This document shows, in pieces, positions 1 through 7,702 of a stretch of DNA of 43,163 bases. The position numbers were made by a program, and so were the translations under genes. Numbering within the stretch: the stretch's first letter is position 1; every line of letters starts with the position of its first letter. This DNA comes from a virus. The stretch is from positions 1 through 43,163 of IMG/VR virus record IMGVR_UViG_3300009149_000007; one strand, 5' to 3'. The notes under the pieces were generated by a model. That model saw nothing but the letters and a program-made list of their open reading frames with translations. It was not told the origin of the DNA and did not search any database.

Positions 1-123
1 GGAACAGGACTTAGGTTGTTTGGCAGAACTGATGGAGCATCAGTAACGGTATCAGATGTGCTTAGGTACAACCAATGGAATTCTGTAGCTTTTACTTGTG
101 ATGGCACAACATCAAAACTATAC
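1..123. repeat. Direct terminal repeat, left copy (identical to 43041-43163)
   Basis: The first 123 bases are repeated exactly as the last 123 bases. The reading frame entering at base 1 is the continuation of the gene that runs off the right end. This is what a circular or circularly permuted genome looks like when a k-mer assembler leaves its overlap at both ends. A true short terminal repeat is possible, but it lies inside a fibre gene rather than at a transcription boundary, which makes an assembly overlap more likely. Confidence 0.97.
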
Positions 124-327
124 GCTAATGATAAGTTGGTAGCTTCTGGGGCAATAGTCACAGGAACGGATGATACTACTGGAACATATATTGGATGTGC
201 TAATAGAGGGACAATAGATTATTACCTAGAAGGAGAAATGGACGCAATTCACCAGTTCCCTTTTGTTATTACTCCAACACAAATAAAAGAACTTTCAAAC
301 CAAATGTTTTCTAACCTAAACGTATGA
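1..327 (+). CDS. Lectin-like fibre protein, C-terminal part (continues from 42075)
   Basis: The frame is open from base 1 to the TGA at 325-327 and is the 3' part of the gene beginning at 42075; the full protein is about 430 residues. This part has the features of a LamG/concanavalin-A-like beta-sandwich: a NQWNSVAFTCDG stretch, then SKLYANDKLV and a late DAIHQFPFVIT strand. Such domains bind carbohydrate in phage fibres, so it is probably a host-recognition protein. The first in-frame ATG in the window is at 16, but it is internal to the real gene. The stop overlaps the next start as ATGA, indicating coupled translation with the following fibre gene. Confidence 0.85.
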   Translation, partial: GTGLRLFGRTDGASVTVSDVLRYNQWNSVAFTCDGTTSKLYANDKLVASGAIVTGTDDTTGTYIGCANRGTIDYYLEGEMDAIHQFPFVITPTQIKELSNQMFSNLNV

Positions 328-2072
328 TAAGAGATATATATCCGCCAAGAGTAGAATTTGACTTCACGAAAGGTTCTTTACAGGACCAGTCTACTAATGG
401 CTATGCTACCACCTTGACACCAGGAGATGCTTATTGGGGCAAGGGGGAGAAAGGTAGACATCTTGTCTTTGGTGGAAACACTGACATCGACCTCGGTAAT
501 GTAGCTGATTTTGATAACGATGAGGTGCAGAGTTTTGCAGCAGTTTTTTCTACAACAGAGACTGGTATCCAGATGATAATGATTAAGTCAGATGGTGCGG
601 TAATCTTCCCAGGCTGGGCTATGTATATAAGTGGAGGACAGATATTTTTTAGAATATATCAAACAACCACTGCTACAGGATTTAGAATATCAACTGACGA
701 CACGTTCAATGATGGAGAAGAACATACTGTTGTTGTAACTTATGGTGGGTTGAATGGATTGAGTAAGGGAGGGGGAAACGTAAAGATTTATGTTGATAAT
801 CAACTTGTTGACACTACCCTTGCGCAGGACGTTGCCTTCACAGTAAGTACTTTAAATTCAGGTAACTGGGTATTGGGAGAAGCTAGTTATGGTTCTCTTT
901 GGTTTGATGGACCAATACGATATGCAGCTCAGTTCGGAGTAGAGTTCACTCCACAAGAGGCTACTCAATTACTTACAGAGTTGAACACAGCTATTCCATA
1001 TAACCTTACAGACGTTAAGAGTGTGGGGAATTATGTAAACATACTTCCTGACGGGAATATGGAAGACACTGGAACTGATACTTATGCCTCCTTTAACAGT
1101 GCCACAGTAACTAAAGAAACTGATTCACCTCATTCTGGAGGTAAGTATTTAAAGATATCCTATAATGGAGTAGCTTCTCCTGGTGCAAGGGTGAATGACC
1201 AAGTACAGGTTGGCAAGACTTATAGGTTTACTGGATGGGCTAAGAGTGATGGAACATGGACACCACAGATAAACGACTTTAGTGGAGTGTTCTGGGAAGG
1301 AACAACTTCAACAGATTGGCAACGCTTTGATGTCATAAAGGAATGGACTAATGCAGGACTAGACTTCATCTTGTATCATAGTGGACAGACTTCAGGATAC
1401 ACAGCATGGGATGATATAAACATATTTGAATGCGAACCAGACGGAACACCTAAATATATGAAGGCTTACATAGCAGATGGTAAAGGTTGGAACGAGAGTG
1501 TGGCTAATGTAACTTCAGGACAAATAGAGAACACTGGCTTTACATTACAAAGTGGGTTTTGGAAAGTGAATGATGAAGATGGTTTTAACAAGAACCTGAC
1601 TTGTGTGTCTAATGGACTTGCAACAAGACCTTCCAGTCAAGTGTACGGAACTTGGGAGTTTGATTTTAAAAGAACTACTAACGCAGACATAGATTATATT
1701 AGTTTTGTTTCTGACAGAATAGGGGCAACAGTAGAGCCTATTGGCTATCACTTACTTGTAACAGATTACGGTGCTACACAAGACACCGTAGCATTAAGAA
1801 GGTCAACAGGGGTTGGAGCTACCCTTCTATTTGTTGGAGAAGCAGGCATTATCACATCAGGAGAGTGGTATAAATTCAGAATAACCAGAGATGCTTCTGG
1901 GGTATTCAAAATCTATATGAAGGGAGCTACTGACGCTGATTATGTTTTACTAACCGCATCAGGTGGTTCTAATCCCTCAACAGACAATACTTATACTATC
2001 TGTACTCACCTCAACCTTGATTTAGACACAGGGAACATTAGAAACTTTAAATTTATCCCTTATATTCAGTAA
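324..2072 (+). CDS. Multidomain LamG/CBM-like fibre or receptor-binding protein
   Basis: This 582-residue protein starts at an ATG overlapping the previous stop (ATGA). Residues about 10-225 look like a LamG/ConA-like jelly roll, with DFTKGSLQDQSTNG near the start, a KIYVDNQLVDTT strand and a PQEATQLLTEL end helix. Residues about 235-375 resemble a galactose-binding or CBM4/9-like module, with LPDGNMEDTG near the start, GKYLKISYNG, and WDDINIFE at the end. A third beta-rich sandwich follows, with GEWYKFRITRDASGVFKIY. Such modules bind glycans. Being one of at least four lectin-like proteins in tandem (39906 round to 2072), it probably helps attach the virion to a surface polysaccharide. The family assignment rests on pattern recognition only. 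Confidence 0.75.
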   Translation: MIRDIYPPRVEFDFTKGSLQDQSTNGYATTLTPGDAYWGKGEKGRHLVFGGNTDIDLGNVADFDNDEVQSFAAVFSTTETGIQMIMIKSDGAVIFPGWAMYISGGQIFFRIYQTTTATGFRISTDDTFNDGEEHTVVVTYGGLNGLSKGGGNVKIYVDNQLVDTTLAQDVAFTVSTLNSGNWVLGEASYGSLWFDGPIRYAAQFGVEFTPQEATQLLTELNTAIPYNLTDVKSVGNYVNILPDGNMEDTGTDTYASFNSATVTKETDSPHSGGKYLKISYNGVASPGARVNDQVQVGKTYRFTGWAKSDGTWTPQINDFSGVFWEGTTSTDWQRFDVIKEWTNAGLDFILYHSGQTSGYTAWDDINIFECEPDGTPKYMKAYIADGKGWNESVANVTSGQIENTGFTLQSGFWKVNDEDGFNKNLTCVSNGLATRPSSQVYGTWEFDFKRTTNADIDYISFVSDRIGATVEPIGYHLLVTDYGATQDTVALRRSTGVGATLLFVGEAGIITSGEWYKFRITRDASGVFKIYMKGATDADYVLLTASGGSNPSTDNTYTICTHLNLDLDTGNIRNFKFIPYIQ

Positions 2073-2081
2073 CTCTTAGAC

Positions 2082-2390
2082 ATGACAAACTCCGATATCC
2101 TAAAAGCAAGACTAGAATCCCACGTTATCCAGAACGACAAGGATATGGCCAACATTATAGGCTCAATGAAAAACATTGCTAGGGATGTTGAGAAGATAAA
2201 GGACAACCACTTATCTCATATCCAGAAAGACATGTCAGAGATGATCATATCAATAACAAAGAACACTGACGGGATTAAGAGATTAGACGACAGGGCAGAC
2301 AGGAGCGAGAAGCTCCAGTGGTATATGCTTGTAACAGGAATCACCACATTATTAGGAATAGTAGTGAATACATATTTAACAGTCACATAG
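2082..2390 (+). CDS. Coiled-coil protein with C-terminal membrane anchor (XhlA-like)
   Basis: The protein has 102 residues. Residues about 1-75 are charged and helical with heptad-like spacing. The C-terminus is a single hydrophobic segment (WYMLVTGITTLLGIVVNTYL). A coiled coil followed by a C-terminal TM is the architecture of XhlA-type hemolysin/holin accessory proteins. The next gene encodes a holin-like protein, which supports a role in lysis. It lies 9 bp after the fibre gene and ends in TAG. It could instead be a membrane-anchored virion or superinfection protein. Confidence 0.55.
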   Translation: MTNSDILKARLESHVIQNDKDMANIIGSMKNIARDVEKIKDNHLSHIQKDMSEMIISITKNTDGIKRLDDRADRSEKLQWYMLVTGITTLLGIVVNTYLTVT

Positions 2391-2458
2391 CATGTCTAGG
2401 TGGACAATAAGCGACACAAGAGTGAAAGGAGTCTAAAAAAATAATTAACCAAATAAAC

Positions 2459-2713
2459 ATGCAAACATTTCTAAACCTGATCGCACAAAGACGTGTATGG
2501 GTACCCTTCCTAGGAATAGTGGTTTTCATTACCACTTCTCTAGGGATAGCATTTGACATCGAGATTCCCGTACTAGCTGACTTACTAACCAATTTTGGAG
2601 TAGCTATTGTGGCTTTAGTACAAGCGGGACTAGCTATCTGGAGTTACCTAGCACCTAAAGTTATTAAAAAATCTAAAAAGAAACAATTATGGCAATACTA
2701 CTTTCAGACTTAA
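2459..2713 (+). CDS. Small two-TM protein, candidate holin
   Basis: The protein has 84 residues. There are two hydrophobic segments (about 14-34 and 38-65) separated by a short acidic turn, then a strongly basic tail (KKSKKK). This is the usual layout of small class II holins. It has a clear TTAACC element 8 nt before the ATG. The 3' end overlaps the start of the head-tail adaptor gene by 25 bp. It follows a coiled-coil/TM protein, as in xhlA-xhlB type pairs. No holin family signature is certain, so the call rests on size, topology and neighbour. Confidence 0.55.
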   Translation: MQTFLNLIAQRRVWVPFLGIVVFITTSLGIAFDIEIPVLADLLTNFGVAIVALVQAGLAIWSYLAPKVIKKSKKKQLWQYYFQT

Positions 2714-3333
2714 GGGACGCATTTGAGACGTATAAATACGATATATCTGATGTAGATAGTGATGCCTTTGTTCAATGGTGTGACTTCGTTAATAGGTTTG
2801 CCTATGAGAAGATCGCAAAGATTGATCCAGAGACATTCCTAGAAACAGATGATTATTCAATCGATGCTAGTCCGAAGACGTTGGCAATGCCGACTGACCT
2901 GTGGACAATTAGTTCACCTAAATTGGGCTTCTACTACTTTGATGCGGCTTCGGTCCTCCATGATGTTAAACTATACGAGACAGGACCTGGGAGCGAACTA
3001 GAGGGCTTTTACAATAGTGGAACAGATTTTATCTTCACAGGTATCACAAATAAGGATTACAAGCTAAAATACTTACCGAAAGCTCCACATTTGACGGATT
3101 TAACTGATTATCTGACTTCAGATGGTACAGTTACAGGAACTCCTATATTCGAAGATAGACATTTAGACTTTTTAATTAAGGTTTTAGATGTTTATTACGA
3201 ACAATGGGACGAAGACCCAGGAGCAGAGAGTTTAGCAGATTTCAGATTTGTGAGAATGTTGAGCGATATGCTTGAGAAATACAGAAAAACACCACATGTA
3301 CTTTATACTTACGATTATTCAACCGAATACTAA
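2689..3333 (+). CDS. Head-tail adaptor-like protein
   Basis: The protein has 214 residues, is acidic and mainly helical at both ends, with a central beta region. The start (AILLSDLRDAFETYKYD) and the C-terminal helix (DFRFVRMLSDMLEKYR) resemble the gp6/gp11-type adaptors that sit below the portal in short-tailed phages. It overlaps the preceding membrane-protein gene and its stop abuts the next start at 3333, so it is translated together with the putative tail hub. The function is inferred from fold-like pattern and position between lysis-like and tail genes. Confidence 0.5.
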   Translation: MAILLSDLRDAFETYKYDISDVDSDAFVQWCDFVNRFAYEKIAKIDPETFLETDDYSIDASPKTLAMPTDLWTISSPKLGFYYFDAASVLHDVKLYETGPGSELEGFYNSGTDFIFTGITNKDYKLKYLPKAPHLTDLTDYLTSDGTVTGTPIFEDRHLDFLIKVLDVYYEQWDEDPGAESLADFRFVRMLSDMLEKYRKTPHVLYTYDYSTEY

Positions 3334-4931
3334 TGACATATACACCTTTATCAATTACGGCACAGAATAGAATGAGTACCCAGGTTTCAACAACTGGTCA
3401 GAAGGGGTTAAACCTTGAAGGATTACCAGAAATGATGAAGCTTGAGTATGCTAAAAAAATAATTAACTATATTCCATATTCGTATGGAATAGGATTAAGA
3501 GGGGGAATAGAAAAGATATTTGAATCAGCTGGTGATGAAGTAATCACTATGCTTGAAAGCTGGACTGACGAATATATTATCTTTGGATATGGAACAACAG
3601 TAGCTAGATACAATATCCCTACAGACACTATAACCATATTGAAAAATGATTTTAGTGTAAACGAGGGATTTGGTGGACTTAAATATGGGGATTACTTCTT
3701 CGTGTATAATGGATACCAAGGAGATAGGATTCACAGAATGGACTTAACTACATTCACGCTTGTAGAGGTAGCAGCAGCACCAGCCTGTGATACATTGATA
3801 GCTATTGGGCCTCGTTTATATGCAGGAGCTACAGACGAAGGGTATGAGTTAGTTAAATACTCTTCTATTGACGATGCTACAAATCCTCCATTCACTAACT
3901 GGACAGTTGGAACAACTGCAACAGATGCAGGAGAAATAAGCTTTAAGAATGCTGGTAGAGTTAGATCTATCGCACCACTAGGGCCTAATATAGTAGTTTT
4001 CAGTGATAATGGATATTATGCTTTCACTATAGACACCATAGACTCCGCAGGAACGCTTAAAAAAGTAGATGTGACACAAGACTATACAGTTGATTTTGGA
4101 GGAGCGAGAGGAGCAGTAACGAGTCCTAAGGGTATCTTCTACCTTAATGAAGGAGGATTATGGCAACTAATACAGGTAGGACAGACAGATGTTCCATATA
4201 GTGAGCAGAAGGTTTTGACTTCAGTACTACTTTCGGATGAATACTTTGATAATATAGACTTCTCTCAGACAGATATAGTATGGGACGATACAAGGAAACT
4301 TTGTTTGATTACCTACGCACAAGATTCAGGTACAAATAATAAGATCTTGGGATACAAAGATAGCGAAGAGATTAAGGGGTTATTTGAAATTGATGGATGG
4401 AGTTTAAATAGATTTATGACATTTGGTGATTCTTTATACGCTTGTAGCTCTGTAGATGGCAGCGTGTATAAATGCTTCAGTGGATGGAATGATGACGGAC
4501 TTGAGATAGGAGCTACTTATACACAGGAGCTTCCATTGAATAGCTTAATGAATAAGCACACACTGTTAAACTTCTATTCTAAGGGGTTTCTTAGTGTTGA
4601 TACTGAGGTAGACATCAACTTTGATATATATGATCGAGATGGAGCACCACAATCGGCTAAGACAATACATAGATGGTCAGCTCAACGTAACGACAATTTA
4701 CAAGATGGATGGGGAACAGCAAACTATGGACAAAGTGCCTGGGGAGGTGATTACGATCTATCTGCAATGGTGGAGAGTTTCGATGGATGTAATCCTAGAA
4801 TAAGGAATGTCCAAAGAGCGTCTGTGAGATTCACAAGTTCTAATCTTGAACCCCATATAATTAACTGGTTCTCCGCTGATATAAAAGACGGAGCTAGAAT
4901 AAGAAGAAGAAAACAAACTAAAATATCTTAA
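3333..4931 (+). CDS. Tail hub or nozzle protein, beta-propeller-like
   Basis: The protein has 532 residues and is built from repeated short beta strands containing aromatic-Gly pairs: IIFGYGTTVARYN, YFFVYNGYQGDRI, VVFSDNGYYAFT, GIFYLNEGGLWQ, DSLYACSSVDGSVYK. This is the pattern of the beta-propeller tail tubular/stabilisation proteins (T7 gp12-like, P22 gp10-like) that follow a small adaptor. The ATG overlaps the adaptor stop codon. The C-terminus is basic (RIRRRKQTK). Position and repeat pattern both support a structural tail role; exact homology is not shown. Confidence 0.6.
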   Translation: MTYTPLSITAQNRMSTQVSTTGQKGLNLEGLPEMMKLEYAKKIINYIPYSYGIGLRGGIEKIFESAGDEVITMLESWTDEYIIFGYGTTVARYNIPTDTITILKNDFSVNEGFGGLKYGDYFFVYNGYQGDRIHRMDLTTFTLVEVAAAPACDTLIAIGPRLYAGATDEGYELVKYSSIDDATNPPFTNWTVGTTATDAGEISFKNAGRVRSIAPLGPNIVVFSDNGYYAFTIDTIDSAGTLKKVDVTQDYTVDFGGARGAVTSPKGIFYLNEGGLWQLIQVGQTDVPYSEQKVLTSVLLSDEYFDNIDFSQTDIVWDDTRKLCLITYAQDSGTNNKILGYKDSEEIKGLFEIDGWSLNRFMTFGDSLYACSSVDGSVYKCFSGWNDDGLEIGATYTQELPLNSLMNKHTLLNFYSKGFLSVDTEVDINFDIYDRDGAPQSAKTIHRWSAQRNDNLQDGWGTANYGQSAWGGDYDLSAMVESFDGCNPRIRNVQRASVRFTSSNLEPHIINWFSADIKDGARIRRRKQTKIS

Positions 4932-4941
4932 TTAAATTAAC

Positions 4942-7683
4942 ATGGCATACACACCAGCAACAATACTTCCAACCATCGCGGAGATGGCTTGGTTCCAATG
5001 GGCACGGCCTGACGCAGAGAATCCTAGATTATCCGCACCAATTAGTGCAAATGCTACTACGATTAAATTCAACTATCCTCCTTTAGACCATGATGGGAAT
5101 GTTGTATCAAAAGCATTTTTAGCAGGAATGAGAAATGAAAACTCTTATGTAGAGTCTATATTGGTTCCAGCAGGAGCTTTAAGTGCAGACGGATTAACAG
5201 CAACAGGAGTAGTGAGGGGAGTAAGACTAGAAGGATTAGACTGGACTACAGGAGATTCAAGTTTGGCAGTACAACACAAATCAGGAGATTCAGTGTTCTG
5301 TCAGATTTCAGGGATTACTCAAATGCTTAATAACGCAGCTTTAAATGGTGAGATCGCAACTGGTGGAACAGAAATTAAGATCGGAGATGGTACAGATTCA
5401 GATGTAACTTTGATTGCAGCTTTAGCTTCAGACACAGGATTTATTAAAAAGAATGCTACATCTGGAAAAGCTCAGTATTCAAATGATGGGGCTGTATGGA
5501 ACGACATTGATGACGTTACAGCTGGAAGTCTTGTAGTAATTACAGGAGCTGATACAACTCCAGGGAATTTGAATAGCAAGGTGGTTGCAGGAACAAACAT
5601 CACATTGAACGTATTAAATCCAGGAGGAAATGAGACCTTAGAGATAGTGGCTGATACAAAGAATACTACCGTAGTTGAACATGAAACATATGACCCAGCT
5701 TACTTAACAGGTGGTTCAAGTGCAGAAGGAACATTTAACAACTGGTTAGCAGTATTAGATGGTGAGTTTGCAATTACAGTGGATGGTGTTGCTTACGACG
5801 TAACAGCTATAGACTTTACTGGAGTAACTTCAATGGCAGATGTTGCTACTTATATACAAACAGCCCTTAGAACTCAAACTACGAGCACTGAGACCGTAGC
5901 ATGGAGTGTTGACCACTTTGTTATTACTTCAGTTGATACTACCTCTTCATCAGCTATGACTGTTACAAGTGCAGTAGGTGGTGGAGTAGGAACAGACATC
6001 TCAGGAGCAGGAGCTTCTAACTGGATGGATGCAGATACTGGTAATGGAGTAGTGACTGATGCAGTGCTAGATGCTACTGCTGATGCAGGGAAAGTAGTTG
6101 CGCTAGATGCAGATGGAAGAGTAGGGCAGACTATCGTCCCTTATATAGAAAAGAGCTTTGAAGACTATCCTCAAGAGGGACTGTTTACGTTAAGAGATAA
6201 TGCAACTGCTACAGATGGATTGATGTACCCTTACGGCAACACAGAGCTTGGAGATGCAACTAGTGACTCAGCACTTGACTCACTTGGATACCTAAGAAGA
6301 AGTGAATATACAATAGACCCAGGAGATTCTTATACTAGGGCTGTTAACCTACCAGGAAACATAGCTAGTACGGTAGAACAGATAACTACATCTGCTTACA
6401 AGCTAGATACACTGGCTGTAGGGTCCGCTGTTAATCTTGGGCCAATAACTGACCAGGAGATTGGATGTGCCACGCAAGGAAAATACCTATTAACAGGAGC
6501 AGACTACACACTAGAACTTTATGAAATTGACGAAACGGATGGGTCTCTTACATATCTTGACAGTGTCTTAATGTCTACGTCGTACAACGTTAAGGCAGTA
6601 GTGTCCACTGGGGCGAAAGATGTATTCTCTGTCATATATACAGACTCAGCGAATACTGAGGCATTGGCAGTCAGTGTAGCTGGGGGCGCTATAGACATTA
6701 CATATTCTACTGAGTATGTAATAGCTACGGCTATTTGGGAATTCTTTGGAAAGCCAATGCTATACGACCAAGAAACTATCTTGTTCCCAGTGATAACAAC
6801 TGGTTATGGAACTGGAACATTTGGAATATGTAAGTTGACCGTAAATCCAACTACAGGAGTGGCCATTGGTGACACTGAAGACTTTTTAACAATGGCTAAC
6901 TCAGGTGATGGCGGTCAGAATTCAATTTCATTACTTGATGATGACAAAATTCTATATTCAGCTGGACAATGGAAAACTGCAGGAAACCTGTTTGATTTAA
7001 AGGCAGCAGTATACACGGTATCAACTGAAACATTTGGAGCAGCGGACACAGTATCTAGCACAGAGGACATGTGCCAGGTTGTAGCCACAAGTACTACGAG
7101 TGGAGGCCTAGTTGCTGAGGCTCACACAGGAGGAGCAGCTGGTAGCATCGTTTACTATCCCCTTACTATTAGTGGGACTACAGTTACATCAGGAGCCGCA
7201 ACGACCTTAACAACAGTTGCGTATTCAAACCTTAACTATAAGCCTCAAATACAAGAGATTAGCCCCTCACTGTCAATGTTGACATGGAAGCAGACTAGTG
7301 ACGCCTTGAACATTGCTTACTTAGAGCATGACACTCCAGCACTGGCACAGAACTCAACCTTAGAGTCAACAGCTGGGGCTGGGGGGGAGCCTTTCCATAT
7401 AACAAAGGCGTTTGGCCCTTACGTATATGCAACTTATGGAGACAGTGACGACAGCAGATGCTACATGAAGCCTATCATTACATCCAAGGATGTTACGGGG
7501 TCACCTGATATAGACCTGTTTGTCAACGACGATAATGTAGCAGCAATTCCTTACGGAATAGACCAAGACACATCAGTCGGTGCTAATGTAGAAGCAGGAG
7601 ACAAGGTTGACATAGAAATTGTAAACAACTCAAGCGATAGAGTAGTGGTAGAGCTTGGAGGTGTTGACTGTGGAGTATACTAA
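4942..7683 (+). CDS. Large tail structural protein
   Basis: The protein has 913 residues. The N-terminus (PTIAEMAWFQWARPD, then VRGVRLEGLDW) resembles an N-terminal virion-attachment module seen in tail proteins of environmental phages. The middle is rich in Thr, Ala, Gly and Asp with beta-sandwich character (EGTFNNWLAVLDGEFAITV, a bacteriophage-type adhesin pattern). Residues about 500-880 repeat short blade-like strands around YTVSTETF and VYATYGDSDDS. It follows the tail hub at 11 bp, with TTAAC directly before the ATG. It is probably a tail needle, spike or appendage protein. No catalytic motif was recognised. Confidence 0.55.
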   Translation: MAYTPATILPTIAEMAWFQWARPDAENPRLSAPISANATTIKFNYPPLDHDGNVVSKAFLAGMRNENSYVESILVPAGALSADGLTATGVVRGVRLEGLDWTTGDSSLAVQHKSGDSVFCQISGITQMLNNAALNGEIATGGTEIKIGDGTDSDVTLIAALASDTGFIKKNATSGKAQYSNDGAVWNDIDDVTAGSLVVITGADTTPGNLNSKVVAGTNITLNVLNPGGNETLEIVADTKNTTVVEHETYDPAYLTGGSSAEGTFNNWLAVLDGEFAITVDGVAYDVTAIDFTGVTSMADVATYIQTALRTQTTSTETVAWSVDHFVITSVDTTSSSAMTVTSAVGGGVGTDISGAGASNWMDADTGNGVVTDAVLDATADAGKVVALDADGRVGQTIVPYIEKSFEDYPQEGLFTLRDNATATDGLMYPYGNTELGDATSDSALDSLGYLRRSEYTIDPGDSYTRAVNLPGNIASTVEQITTSAYKLDTLAVGSAVNLGPITDQEIGCATQGKYLLTGADYTLELYEIDETDGSLTYLDSVLMSTSYNVKAVVSTGAKDVFSVIYTDSANTEALAVSVAGGAIDITYSTEYVIATAIWEFFGKPMLYDQETILFPVITTGYGTGTFGICKLTVNPTTGVAIGDTEDFLTMANSGDGGQNSISLLDDDKILYSAGQWKTAGNLFDLKAAVYTVSTETFGAADTVSSTEDMCQVVATSTTSGGLVAEAHTGGAAGSIVYYPLTISGTTVTSGAATTLTTVAYSNLNYKPQIQEISPSLSMLTWKQTSDALNIAYLEHDTPALAQNSTLESTAGAGGEPFHITKAFGPYVYATYGDSDDSRCYMKPIITSKDVTGSPDIDLFVNDDNVAAIPYGIDQDTSVGANVEAGDKVDIEIVNNSSDRVVVELGGVDCGVY

Positions 7684-7702
7684 AAAATTAACATAATAAC
7701 AT

